From Salinibacterium amurskyense (GTDB lineage: Bacteria > Actinomycetota > Actinomycetes > Actinomycetales > Microbacteriaceae): 64,000 nucleotides of DNA. Shown piece by piece: positions 25,457-33,873 of this stretch. Numbering within the stretch: position 1 is the first letter of the stretch; each line of letters begins with the position of its first letter. Location: contig NZ_PGFH01000001.1 in NCBI RefSeq assembly GCF_002797685.1, forward strand, positions 496,001-560,000, read 5' to 3'. The notes under the pieces were generated by a model, which searched no databases, was not told where the DNA came from, and saw only the letters and a list, made by a program, of their open reading frames with translations. Position numbers and translations under genes: made by a program.

Positions 25457-25498
25457 TCACCGAACCGTGGCACGACCGTAAGTAAACGGAGACCTTCA

Positions 25499-27085
25499 AT
25501 GACTGAATCACCCATTCTCTCCGCGCGAGGCTTAGCGAAGTCTTTTGGGGGAGTTCAAGCCCTCCATGGCATTGACTTCGAAGTCGGTGTGGGAGAGATC
25601 CGCTGCTTGGCAGGCGAGAACGGCTCCGGCAAGTCCACGTTCGTCAAGATCATCTCGGGCGTCAACACCGCCGACCACGGCACGATTACTATCGCCGGCG
25701 AAGAGATGACCAGCATGAATCCGCGCGAAGCTAGCGCCGCCGGCATTCAGGTTATCTACCAAGACCTTTCACTTTTCGGCCACCTCTCGGTCGCCGAAAA
25801 CATCGCGATTAATCGCATGATGCACGACGGCTCACGCTTCGTGAACCGCACCACCATGCGCGAGATCGCCCAGCAGCAGCTCACTCGAGTCGGTGTCGAT
25901 CTCCCGCTCGATGCGCCGGTCTCCTCGCTCTCTGTAGCGAATAAACAGATTGTGGCAATTTGCCGGGCCCTGTCGATGGATGCCCGCATTCTGTTCATGG
26001 ATGAGCCAACCACCGCGCTCACCGGCCGCGAAGTGCAGCGACTGCTCTCGATCATCATTGACCTGAAAGATCGCGGCCTTTCGACCGTCTTCATCAGCCA
26101 CAAACTCGATGAAGTGTTTGAAGTCGCCGACAGCATCACCATCTTCCGGGATGGCGCCAAGGTCGGTGATTTTGCGGCCAGCGACCTGGATGAGCTGAGC
26201 TTGAGCCGCCACATGACCGGTCGCGATGTGACCTACAACCGCTACGTTCGCGAACAGACCGATGACGCCCCCATTCTTGAAGTTGCGGGGCTCAGCCGCA
26301 AAGGCAACTACGAGAACGTTGACTTCAGCATTCGTCCCGGCGATATCGTGGGGCTCACTGGTCTCCTCGGTTCGGGTCGCACCGAACTCGCTCTTTCACT
26401 GTTTGGGTTGAACAAGCCAGACTCCGGCACCATTGCGATGCGCGGCAAGCAGGTCGACGTTTCGGCGCCCTGGGTTGCTATGAAGCACGGCATCGCGCTG
26501 CTGCCCGAAGACCGCTTGAGTCAGGGGCTGTTCCCGGCCCAGTCGGTGGCGGTCAACGCTTCAGCAACCATGCTCGATCGCATCGTCAACAAAATTGGAA
26601 TGCTTAGCAGGCCACTCGAAAAGGCCCTTGCTGACACGATCGTGCGCGAGCTGCAGGTTAACAATCGCGATACGTCAACTCCGGTCATCCATCTCTCCGG
26701 TGGAAACCAGCAAAAGGTTGCCATTGGTAAGTGGATCAAACGTAACCCCTCGATTTTCATTCTGGATAGCCCGACCGTAGGTATCGACATCGGGTCGAAA
26801 TCGGAGATCTACGAACAGATTCACCGACTGGCCGAAAGTGGCATGGGCGTGCTGTTCATCTCTGACGAGCCAGAAGAGATCGTGGCCAACTGCAACCGTG
26901 TTGTCGTGATGCACGCCGGTGCAGTTGACGCGCGATTTACCGAAGACGATGTTGCGGCTGCCGGTTTCAAAGAGCAGCTGATTCATGCGATTAGTGCACC
27001 GCGCCATGGCGGTGATGTCGTCATTGCTGACGCCACCGCCATCGACGCCGAATCCCAGAGCAAGGGGCTCAACAATGATGCGTAA
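25499..27085 (+). CDS. Sugar ABC transporter ATP-binding protein (RbsA/MglA class, two ABC domains)
   Basis: A 528-residue tandem ATPase. First ABC: Walker A GENGSGKSTFVK, switch region, Walker B ARILFMDEPTTAL. Second ABC: degenerate Walker A LLGSGRTELAL as usual in this class, signature HLSGGNQQKVAIGKW and SPTVGIDIGSKSEIY. ATG 25499 was chosen because ACGGAG lies ten bases upstream; an open extension to 25427 would include the hairpin and is rejected. Powers the two permeases downstream. Confidence 0.95.
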   Translation: MTESPILSARGLAKSFGGVQALHGIDFEVGVGEIRCLAGENGSGKSTFVKIISGVNTADHGTITIAGEEMTSMNPREASAAGIQVIYQDLSLFGHLSVAENIAINRMMHDGSRFVNRTTMREIAQQQLTRVGVDLPLDAPVSSLSVANKQIVAICRALSMDARILFMDEPTTALTGREVQRLLSIIIDLKDRGLSTVFISHKLDEVFEVADSITIFRDGAKVGDFAASDLDELSLSRHMTGRDVTYNRYVREQTDDAPILEVAGLSRKGNYENVDFSIRPGDIVGLTGLLGSGRTELALSLFGLNKPDSGTIAMRGKQVDVSAPWVAMKHGIALLPEDRLSQGLFPAQSVAVNASATMLDRIVNKIGMLSRPLEKALADTIVRELQVNNRDTSTPVIHLSGGNQQKVAIGKWIKRNPSIFILDSPTVGIDIGSKSEIYEQIHRLAESGMGVLFISDEPEEIVANCNRVVVMHAGAVDARFTEDDVAAAGFKEQLIHAISAPRHGGDVVIADATAIDAESQSKGLNNDA

Positions 27086-28103
27086 CGTGACCACCCGGGT
27101 TCTCAACCGGAAGATGACCCCGATGGAGAAGTTCCTCCTCGCGATCATGGCGATCTACATTGTGATTGTCGCTTCGCAGAGCCCCAAGTTCTTCTCGCTC
27201 GAGACCGCCTTCGACCTGGCGCGTAACGGTTCCGGTGCCATGATTTTGGCCTTGGGGTGCCTCATCGTTCTGATTTCAGGCGGGCTGGATGTCTCGTTCA
27301 CCGCCATCGCGATCGTGGGTGGATATTCCTCCGTACTACTGTCGCGGGCACTCGGCGTCGATAACCTCTTGTTCATCGTTGCTGGCGCGGTAATCATCGG
27401 AGCCCTTTTGGGGTCGATCAACGCGGTGATCATCCACTTCTTCCAGTTATCGACGCTGATAGCGACGCTCGGTACTGCCAGCGTCTTTCACGGCGCGATG
27501 GTCATCCTGCTCGGCTCGAAGACCTTCACGCGCGCGGATGTGCCCCAGTCGATGCTCGACTTCGGAGCGTTCTCGATCTTCACCATCAAGGAGGAGAACT
27601 CGCAGTACGGTCTCACGATCTTCTTCCCGATCGTGATCGCGGTGGGAGTGCTCACCTGGTTCTTGCTCTACCGCACGATGATCGGTCGCTCGGTCTTCGC
27701 CGTGGGTAGCGACCCGGAGTCGGCATCCCGCATCGGTATCAACATTCTGCGTACGCGACTTTTCGTCTACATGTACGTGGGTGCGCTATCCGGGCTCATG
27801 GGCATCATTTACTTCAGCGGGTTGGCCTACATCAACCCGGCGGCGTTGGTCGGTACTGAACTCGGCGTTATTGCCGCCGTCGTTATCGGTGGGGCCAAAC
27901 TCACCGGTGGTGAGGGCACCATCCTTGGCACCGTTCTGGGAGTCGTGCTGTGGCAGCTCTTCCAAAACACGCTCGTGCACCTCGGATTGAGCTCGTCGTT
28001 CAACGACCTGTTCTTCGGGGCAGTGCTCGTCTTCATGCTCGGTTTCATCTACCTCAGACAGCGCCAAGCCAACAAGCGCGCGCTCGTCTTCACCTCGAAC
28101 TAG
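27075..28103 (+). CDS. Sugar ABC transporter permease 1 (RbsC/BPD_transp_2 class)
   Basis: A 342-residue polytopic protein with eight to ten helices. The family hallmark near the middle/end reads GIIYFSGLAYINPAALVGTELGVIAAVVIGGAKLTGGEGTILGTVLGV. The start ATG 27075 (or 27078) overlaps the ATPase gene by 11 bases and has AAGGGG at good spacing; the longer open frame from 26985 lies wholly inside the ATPase gene and is rejected. Confidence 0.93.
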   Translation: MMRNVTTRVLNRKMTPMEKFLLAIMAIYIVIVASQSPKFFSLETAFDLARNGSGAMILALGCLIVLISGGLDVSFTAIAIVGGYSSVLLSRALGVDNLLFIVAGAVIIGALLGSINAVIIHFFQLSTLIATLGTASVFHGAMVILLGSKTFTRADVPQSMLDFGAFSIFTIKEENSQYGLTIFFPIVIAVGVLTWFLLYRTMIGRSVFAVGSDPESASRIGINILRTRLFVYMYVGALSGLMGIIYFSGLAYINPAALVGTELGVIAAVVIGGAKLTGGEGTILGTVLGVVLWQLFQNTLVHLGLSSSFNDLFFGAVLVFMLGFIYLRQRQANKRALVFTSN

Positions 28104-28115
28104 GGAGCGGCTCTC

Positions 28116-29162
28116 ATGAACAAGGTATTCAAGTTCCTCGGTCGAGACCGAGACCTGTCGATTCTGGGGTTCGTCACCACCGCGGTCATCGTGGTGCTCT
28201 ATCTGATGCTCGGATCACGGCTGTTCTCGATCGGTGGCCTGCAGTCGATGTCGATCCAGGTCAGCGAATTCGGCTTTCTCGCCTTGGCGATGGGGCTGGC
28301 CATGCTGGTTGCGGGAATCGACCTCTCGGTTGTTGCCGCAGCGGGCCTCTCCGGCGTAATGGCAGCGCTCACGATGAGCGGGGAGTTCATTCCGATCACG
28401 CCAGAGAACGAGACCCAAATAATCATTCTGGGTGTGGTTGTTGCTCTCACCACGGGTTTGCTCACCGGGCTGCTCAACGGCTTCATCATCGCCAAGCTGT
28501 CGGTTCCCCCGATTCTGGCGACGCTCGGAACCATGATTCTCTACACCGGAATCGGCACCGCCATTACCTCGGGCTCCAGCATTTCGCTCAAGGTCCCTAG
28601 CTTCGCGAAACTCGCGACCTCCACGGTGGGCCCACTGCCGATGGTGTTCGTGATGCTCCTGGCAACCTTCATCATCGTGAGCCTGATCCTCACGCGAACC
28701 CGCTTCGGGCGCAAGGTCTACCTCTTCGGCGAGAACGAAGTGGCCGTGCGCTTCTCGGGCATCAAATCGGAACGCGTGATCTTGATGACGTATGCCATCA
28801 TCGGCATCCTCGTGGGGCTCGCCGCCATCGTGATCATCGCCCGTGCCAACTCGATGCGCGTCGGCTTCGGGGAGTCCTATCTTTTGCAGGCCATTCTCGT
28901 GGTGGTACTTGCAGGCTTCAACCCGCTGGGAGGAAAGGGTCGAGTGCTCAACCTCGGCATCGCTCTCGTGCTCTTGCAGGTCATCTCTACATCGATGACG
29001 GCCTTTGCCTTCTCGCCGTACGCCAAGAACATCGTGTGGGGCGGCATCCTGATCGCCGTCATGGGAATGAACCACTACCTGCGAGCGGGAGCTCCACGTG
29101 CACGACGTCAAGAGCCGCCAAGTGAAACCGTCGCGATCGCGTTAGAACAATCGCGGCGCTAG
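28116..29162 (+). CDS. Sugar ABC transporter permease 2 (RbsC/BPD_transp_2 class)
   Basis: A 348-residue permease of the same family, with [29 protein letters not shown] and [28 protein letters not shown]. It starts 12 bases after permease 1; the two probably form a heterodimeric channel, as in AI-2/rhamnose-type importers. AGGGAGCGG precedes the ATG. Confidence 0.93.
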   Translation: MNKVFKFLGRDRDLSILGFVTTAVIVVLYLMLGSRLFSIGGLQSMSIQVSEFGFLALAMGLAMLVAGIDLSVVAAAGLSGVMAALTMSGEFIPITPENETQIIILGVVVALTTGLLTGLLNGFIIAKLSVPPILATLGTMILYTGIGTAITSGSSISLKVPSFAKLATSTVGPLPMVFVMLLATFIIVSLILTRTRFGRKVYLFGENEVAVRFSGIKSERVILMTYAIIGILVGLAAIVIIARANSMRVGFGESYLLQAILVVVLAGFNPLGGKGRVLNLGIALVLLQVISTSMTAFAFSPYAKNIVWGGILIAVMGMNHYLRAGAPRARRQEPPSETVAIALEQSRR

Positions 29163-29176
29163 ACAGGGAGAAGAGA

Positions 29177-29656
29177 ATGCAAGGTTTGAGAATTGTGATT
29201 GGCTGCGACGAAGCAGGCTATGACTACAAAGAACAATTGCGGGCCGACCTTCTGGCCAATCCCGCAGTGGCCACCGTTACCGATGTGGGCGTGAGCGAGG
29301 GGCAGGTCGCGGCCTACCCCAGCATTGCGGTCGCTGCCGGAGAACTTGTGGCCTCGGGAGAAGCCGACCGTGCCCTGCTCGTGTGCGGCACGGGCCTAGG
29401 GATGGCGATTGCCGCCAATAAGGTTGCCGGAATTCGGGCCGTGACAGCGCACGACAGCTACTCCGTAGAGCGCGCCGTGCTCAGCAACAATGCCCAGGTG
29501 CTCACGCTGGGCCAGCGGGTAGTTGGCCTTGAGCTTGCCCGCCGCCTAGCGCGCGAGTGGCTCGGGTACACCTTCGACGTATCCAGCGCTTCGGCGGAGA
29601 AGGTCAAAGTGATCAACGACTACGAATCGAGAGAGCGGGCGCAGAGCCATGGATGA
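29177..29656 (+). CDS. RpiB/LacAB-family sugar-phosphate isomerase (possible D-erythrulose-4-phosphate isomerase)
   Basis: A 159-residue RpiB-type isomerase with the sugar-phosphate loop [21 protein letters not shown] and the N-terminal [16 protein letters not shown] (family: GSDHAGFELK). The usual HAG is EAG, so the first catalytic/phosphate His is changed. Typical RpiB acts on ribulose 5-phosphate; paralogues encoded with TPI-like partners (EryI, DerI) act on erythrulose 4-phosphate to make erythrose 4-phosphate. GACAGGGAGAAG precedes the ATG. Overlaps the TPI-like gene by eight bases. Confidence 0.85.
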   Translation: MQGLRIVIGCDEAGYDYKEQLRADLLANPAVATVTDVGVSEGQVAAYPSIAVAAGELVASGEADRALLVCGTGLGMAIAANKVAGIRAVTAHDSYSVERAVLSNNAQVLTLGQRVVGLELARRLAREWLGYTFDVSSASAEKVKVINDYESRERAQSHG

Positions 29657-30425
29657 CCAGCACTCAGTGATCGTGGGAGTCGGGCTCAAGATGTATATGA
29701 GTCACAAAGACACCATGGAGTGGATCAACCTCGTTCGCGGAATCGCTAAAAGTCATCCGGCGGTCACCGCCGGGGTCGTCGAGCTTTTTGTCCTACCGTC
29801 GTTCACCGCCGTTATCCCGTCGGTCTTTGCTCTGCGGGATGCCCGAGTGGCCGTCGGTGCCCAAGACCTTTTTTGGGAAGACCGCGGAGCTTTCACTGGT
29901 GAAGTGAGTGGACGCGATCTGGCCGAGATCGGCTGCACCTTCGTTGAGGTCGGGCATGCCGAGCGGCGTCGAGTGCTGGGGGAGAGTGAAAGCATCGTGA
30001 GTCAAAAGATGCTCGCCGCCTTTCGCAACTCGCTCACGCCCGTGCTCTGCATTGGCGAGCCCGAGCGGGTATCGGCAGTCGATGCCGCCGCTGAGTGCTC
30101 TCGGCAACTGTGGTCAGCGCTCGAGGCGAGCAAGGCGCAGGGCAAAGCCACCAAGCTCATCGTTGCTTATGAGCCTCAGTGGGCGATCGGTGCTCCCGAG
30201 CCCGCCTCTGCGGAATTCATCCGCGAAGTTGTCGGTATTCTCCGCATCGAAATCGACAGCGATCCCGTATTACGCGGCACCCGCGTCATTTACGGCGGCA
30301 GCGCCGGCCCGAAGCAGCTTGAAGCGCTGAGCGGCGCAGTCGACGGTCTCTTTCTGGGGCGCAGTGCCCACGACGCTGGTGCGTTGAAACACGTACTCGA
30401 TGAGGCGTGGCACCTGATCGGCTAA
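29649..30425 (+). CDS. Triosephosphate-isomerase-like enzyme (possible erythrulose-1-phosphate isomerase)
   Basis: A 258-residue TIM-barrel protein of TPI length. Catalytic Lys is in [10 protein letters not shown], the electrophile His in EVGHAERRR, the catalytic Glu in [10 protein letters not shown] and the phosphate loop in [10 protein letters not shown] and GLFLGRSA. The N-terminal GNWKMN of glycolytic TPI is changed to GLKMY, losing the conserved Asn, and GHSERR is GHAERR, so a different substrate is likely. TPI-like EryH/LerI isomerases of erythritol and threitol pathways convert L-erythrulose 1-phosphate and are paired with RpiB-like enzymes, exactly as here. Assignment by analogy. Confidence 0.85.
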   Translation: MDDQHSVIVGVGLKMYMSHKDTMEWINLVRGIAKSHPAVTAGVVELFVLPSFTAVIPSVFALRDARVAVGAQDLFWEDRGAFTGEVSGRDLAEIGCTFVEVGHAERRRVLGESESIVSQKMLAAFRNSLTPVLCIGEPERVSAVDAAAECSRQLWSALEASKAQGKATKLIVAYEPQWAIGAPEPASAEFIREVVGILRIEIDSDPVLRGTRVIYGGSAGPKQLEALSGAVDGLFLGRSAHDAGALKHVLDEAWHLIG

Positions 30426-30457
30426 TACTTGGGGCGACGCTGCGCCAGACTGTACTC

Positions 30458-31711
30458 ATGGACATCGACCGCGCAGTGCAATCCCGCATCGTCCGCACTC
30501 TCGTCGCGGGCCAAGTGCTCGCCGGGTTGGGTCTCGGTGCGACAGTGGCGGTGGGCGCGATTCTGGCTGCCGATCTGGGCGGCGAGACGCTTTCGGGCGC
30601 GGCTGCGACATCCAGCACCCTGGGTGCAGCTCTTGTGTCGATTCCGCTTGCTCGACTTGCCGCTCGCTGGGGCCGTCGACCCGCGCTGGCGCTGGGAGCT
30701 GGCGTTGCCGCAGGTGGCTCGCTCATCACCGTGGTCGCGGTGGGCGTCGCATTCTTCCCGCTGCTCATTCTTGGATTCGCGATGCTCGGAGTCGGCACCG
30801 CCGTGGGCTTGCAGGCGCGCTTTGCAGCGACGGATGTAGCTGCTCCCCAGCACCGCGGTCGTGACCTCTCTCTCGTGGTCTGGTCGACCACGATCGGCGC
30901 GGTGGCCGGCCCGAACCTTGTCGGCCCGGGTGAGGCCATTGCTCAGTGGCTGTCGCTGCCCACCAATACGGGTTCCTTCGTGTTCGCGATCGTGGCCCAG
31001 CTCGCCGCGATGATGCTGTACCTCGTGGCGTTGCGCCCCGATCCGCTCACTCTCGCTCGCAATCGCCCGGTCGACGCCGCGGTGGCAGCGGATGCCGGAA
31101 TCGTGCGCGGCAAGGGCCCGTTGGTCTTCGCCGTTGCTGCTATCGCGATTAGCCACGCGGTGATGGTCTCGATCATGGCAATGACGCCCGTGCACTTGAG
31201 TCACCACGGAGCGAGTCTCACGATCATCGGCTTCACGATCAGCCTGCACATCGCCGGCATGTACGCACTCTCGCCGGTGTTCGGCTGGGCGAGTGACCGG
31301 TTCGGTCGCATCCCGACGATTCTGATTGGGCAGGGATTCTTTGCGGCATCCGTGGTTGTCGTCGCTCTGGGCGAGCTCAGTAATACGGCTGTCACCGTGG
31401 GGCTCGTTTTGCTGGGTCTCGGTTGGAGCGCATCGACCGTTGCAGGGTCGGCGCTCGTTGCTGATCTGGCCACTGGTAAAACGAAGTTGCGCATTCAGGG
31501 TCGAAGCGACACCATCATGAGCCTCGCGGGTGCGCTCGGTGGCGGTTTTGCCGGGCCGATCTTGGCGATGGTCGGGTACGCCGGGCTCGCGTGGGGCGCC
31601 GGGGTTCTCGTGCTCATCATCGTCGTGGCCGCGCTCGTCGTGTGGCGAAGCGCCTCTGTGGCTGCCGCCGAAGAGCTGCTGCTGGCGGAGAGTGCTGACG
31701 CGGCGTCGTAA
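30458..31711 (+). CDS. Major facilitator superfamily transporter
   Basis: A 417-residue MFS protein with twelve hydrophobic helices; the loop 2-3 motif is LARLAARWGRRPALALG and the equivalent in the second half SPVFGWASDRFGRIPTIL. It begins 32 bases after the TPI-like gene on the same strand, without a clear Shine-Dalgarno site, so it may be the last gene of the island or independent. Efflux or uptake cannot be distinguished. Confidence 0.88.
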   Translation: MDIDRAVQSRIVRTLVAGQVLAGLGLGATVAVGAILAADLGGETLSGAAATSSTLGAALVSIPLARLAARWGRRPALALGAGVAAGGSLITVVAVGVAFFPLLILGFAMLGVGTAVGLQARFAATDVAAPQHRGRDLSLVVWSTTIGAVAGPNLVGPGEAIAQWLSLPTNTGSFVFAIVAQLAAMMLYLVALRPDPLTLARNRPVDAAVAADAGIVRGKGPLVFAVAAIAISHAVMVSIMAMTPVHLSHHGASLTIIGFTISLHIAGMYALSPVFGWASDRFGRIPTILIGQGFFAASVVVVALGELSNTAVTVGLVLLGLGWSASTVAGSALVADLATGKTKLRIQGRSDTIMSLAGALGGGFAGPILAMVGYAGLAWGAGVLVLIIVVAALVVWRSASVAAAEELLLAESADAAS

Positions 31712-31817
31712 CCGGATGACTGCAGCTCGCTACTTCACGGGTGAGCGCCGGGAGCGCACTCAGCAATCATCGAGGCCACCCACAGCATCCGCTGCCCAAT
31801 TGACGAGCGACAGTAGG

Positions 31818-31823
31818 TAGGCT
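31818..31823 (+). promoter_or_regulatory. -10 element TAGGCT of the serine hydrolase gene (leaderless type)
   Basis: TAGGCT, six bases, then ATG. Confidence 0.5.
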
Positions 31824-31829
31824 CGCACT

Positions 31830-32840
31830 ATGGACACCACGGGACTCGACGAATTTCTTGAGCAGAACGACTTCTCTGGCACGGTCCTGATTAAGCGGGG
31901 CAACGCCACTATTTACGAGGCTGTCGCCGGCAAGGCCAGCCAGCGTTGGGATGTGCCGAACACGGCAGAGACCCGCTTCGATTCCAGCTCCATCACCAAG
32001 CTCTTCACGAGTGTGGCGGCACTGCAGCAAGTGTCGAAGAATGATCTCGACCTTGAGACATCCATTCATCACTATGTCGACCTCGCCGATACCGAGATCG
32101 ACCCCGCCGTCACGCTGTTGCACGTGCTCACGCACACGAGCGGCATTGCGGATGACGTGGATGAAGAAGAGGGCGAAAGCTACGCCGACCTGTGGGCAGA
32201 GTTCCCCACCTACACAATTCTTGAGCCCGCCGACCAGCTCCCCACCTTTGTTAACAAGGAGCCACTGGCCGAGCCCGGCGTCGAGTGCGTTTACACAAAC
32301 GCGGGGTATGTGCTCGCCGGTTTGGCACTTGAGAAGGTCACCAAGACCGACTACCGCCAGTACATTTTCGACGAGGTGTTCACGCCAGCAGGCATGATCG
32401 ATTCGGGTTTCTATGACCGTCGGGATGCCGCACCGCGTGTTGCCGAGGGCTGGGACTACATCGACGGCCGTTGGGTTTCCAACATCTACAGTGCCCCGCC
32501 CATTGGTCTGCCCGACGGCGGAGCGCACGTTACCGCTGCCGACCTCGTGCGTTTCATCCAGGCCGTGCGCAACGGTGAGCTTCTCGACACCGAGTTCACG
32601 GAAGAGTTTCTCACCCCGCAGGTTCAGTACGACGACGAGACCTGGTACGGCTTCGGCCTTGAGTTCGACATGAACGAAGACGGAAGCGTGCGCAGCTACT
32701 TCGCCGACGGTGTGAGCCCCGGCGCCTCCGGAATCGTTCGCCACTACCTCGAGAACGGTCTCGACGTTGTGGTGCTCTCGAACTCCGAAGAGGGCGCCTG
32801 GCCGGTCATCCGCGAGATCGACGAACGCCTCGGCGGGTAA
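31830..32840 (+). CDS. Serine hydrolase of the beta-lactamase / AmpC-like (class C) family
   Basis: A 336-residue penicillin-binding-protein-like hydrolase without signal peptide. The nucleophile motif SxxK is in FDSSSITKLFT (near residue 55), the YxN motif in CVYTNAGYVLAG, and a HVLTHTSGIADDV segment and the third-motif region LPDGGAHVT are present. Such proteins include esterases, peptidases and D-aminopeptidases; cytoplasmic location argues against a true beta-lactamase. Downstream it converges with the VOC gene; CTAGCGCGCGCTAG (32881-32894) is a perfect palindrome in that gap. Confidence 0.85.
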   Translation: MDTTGLDEFLEQNDFSGTVLIKRGNATIYEAVAGKASQRWDVPNTAETRFDSSSITKLFTSVAALQQVSKNDLDLETSIHHYVDLADTEIDPAVTLLHVLTHTSGIADDVDEEEGESYADLWAEFPTYTILEPADQLPTFVNKEPLAEPGVECVYTNAGYVLAGLALEKVTKTDYRQYIFDEVFTPAGMIDSGFYDRRDAAPRVAEGWDYIDGRWVSNIYSAPPIGLPDGGAHVTAADLVRFIQAVRNGELLDTEFTEEFLTPQVQYDDETWYGFGLEFDMNEDGSVRSYFADGVSPGASGIVRHYLENGLDVVVLSNSEEGAWPVIREIDERLGG

Positions 32841-32900
32841 CGTGGCGGTTCGCTACCTAGCTCGCTAGTTTTTCCGGCGGCTAGCGCGCGCTAGTGCACG

Positions 32901-33761
32901 CTACGGCGCGGTGCTCACGCGAATCTGGTTGGCCCACGGGTCATCGAAGCTGAGCGTCTGGCCGTCGTGACGCAGCGGGATGCCGTGGTGCGTCATCCGT
33001 TCACCGAGCGCTCCGAGGTCGTCGGCGCTCGGCACCGCAATGTCGATTTGGGCGAGCCCGAGTGCTGGCAGGCGCGGACCAGCGCCGCTCGAGTTCCACG
33101 TGTTCATGGCCATGTGGTGGTGGTAGCCGCCGGCGCTCACGAACACGGCGCTGCCGGGAATCTCGGTGGTCGCTTCGAAGCCGAGCTGGTTCACATAGAA
33201 CTCGCGCGCGGTGGCGACGTCTCCAACTTGCAGGTGCACATGGCCGACGCGGGCGCCACCGATCACGGGCTGCTCCACAGCGGCCTCGGTGAGGTGCTCT
33301 TGCAAGAAGCCGTTGGGGTCGAGAAACAGGGTGCCCATTTCGATCGCCCCGTGGGTCCAGCTCCACTGGGTGCGGTCGCGATCCCAGTACAGTTCGACGC
33401 CATTGCCCTCGGGGTCGGTGAAGTAGAAGGCCTTGCTGACAAGGTGGTCGGCGCTGCCGGTGAACGTCTTCGGGTAGCGGGTGGCAACCGAATAGACGGA
33501 TGCCGCCAGCGCTTCTTCCGTGTCGAACAGGATGGCCGTGTGGAACAGCCCGGCATCGCGAGGGCTCGCGTGCTTGAGCGCGGGTGAATGCTTGAGGATC
33601 ACGACGGGCGTGGTGCCGCGACCGAGAACGACCGTGTCAGAAGACTCGCTGAGCACCGTGAGGGCCACGGCATCCCGGTAGTACGCGGTGAGCGCGTCGA
33701 GGTTTGCAACGCTGAGCGTGACAGCGCCCATGGCGGTGTCGGCGGCAAGGAGGTCGGTCAT
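32901..33761 (-). CDS. Two-domain VOC protein (extradiol dioxygenase/CatE-like)
   Basis: A 286-residue protein with tandem glyoxalase-fold domains, as in Bacillus CatE (catechol 2,3-dioxygenase). First module MGAVTLSVANLDALTAYYRD, second HVHLQVGDVATAREFYVNQLG with a His-rich GGYHHHMAMNTW. The metal ligands His (GHVHL), His (HHHMAMN) and a C-terminal acidic position near FDDPWANQIRV can be located. Function beyond ring-cleavage dioxygenase family is not certain. ATG start; its promoter region includes the 13-bp tandem repeat. Confidence 0.8.
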   Translation of the reverse strand: MTDLLAADTAMGAVTLSVANLDALTAYYRDAVALTVLSESSDTVVLGRGTTPVVILKHSPALKHASPRDAGLFHTAILFDTEEALAASVYSVATRYPKTFTGSADHLVSKAFYFTDPEGNGVELYWDRDRTQWSWTHGAIEMGTLFLDPNGFLQEHLTEAAVEQPVIGGARVGHVHLQVGDVATAREFYVNQLGFEATTEIPGSAVFVSAGGYHHHMAMNTWNSSGAGPRLPALGLAQIDIAVPSADDLGALGERMTHHGIPLRHDGQTLSFDDPWANQIRVSTAP

Positions 33762-33818
33762 GATGCCTACAACCTTGCCGCCACCAGCGGTATTCCGAAA
33801 GCCCCTTCGAGCGGAACA

Positions 33819-33857
33819 GTCGAACGGGACTGTCGAACGGGACTGTCGAACGGGGTG
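33819..33857. repeat. Three tandem copies of a 13-bp repeat
   Basis: GTCGAACGGGACT occurs twice exactly and a third time with the last three bases changed. It sits 16 bases past the stop of the leftward aminotransferase gene and 57 bases before the VOC start. Confidence 0.8.
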
Positions 33858-33873
33858 CGGAGAGCGCGCGAAT

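Noticed and set aside
29649-30425. Housekeeping glycolytic triosephosphate isomerase
   Set aside because: Located in a catabolic operon with an RpiB-like gene, and the GNWKMN motif is lost; a specialised isomerase is more likely.
32881-32894. Perfect palindrome CTAGCGCGCGCTAG as operator
   Set aside because: It lies between convergent genes, so a role in transcription initiation is unlikely; probably part of a termination region or chance.
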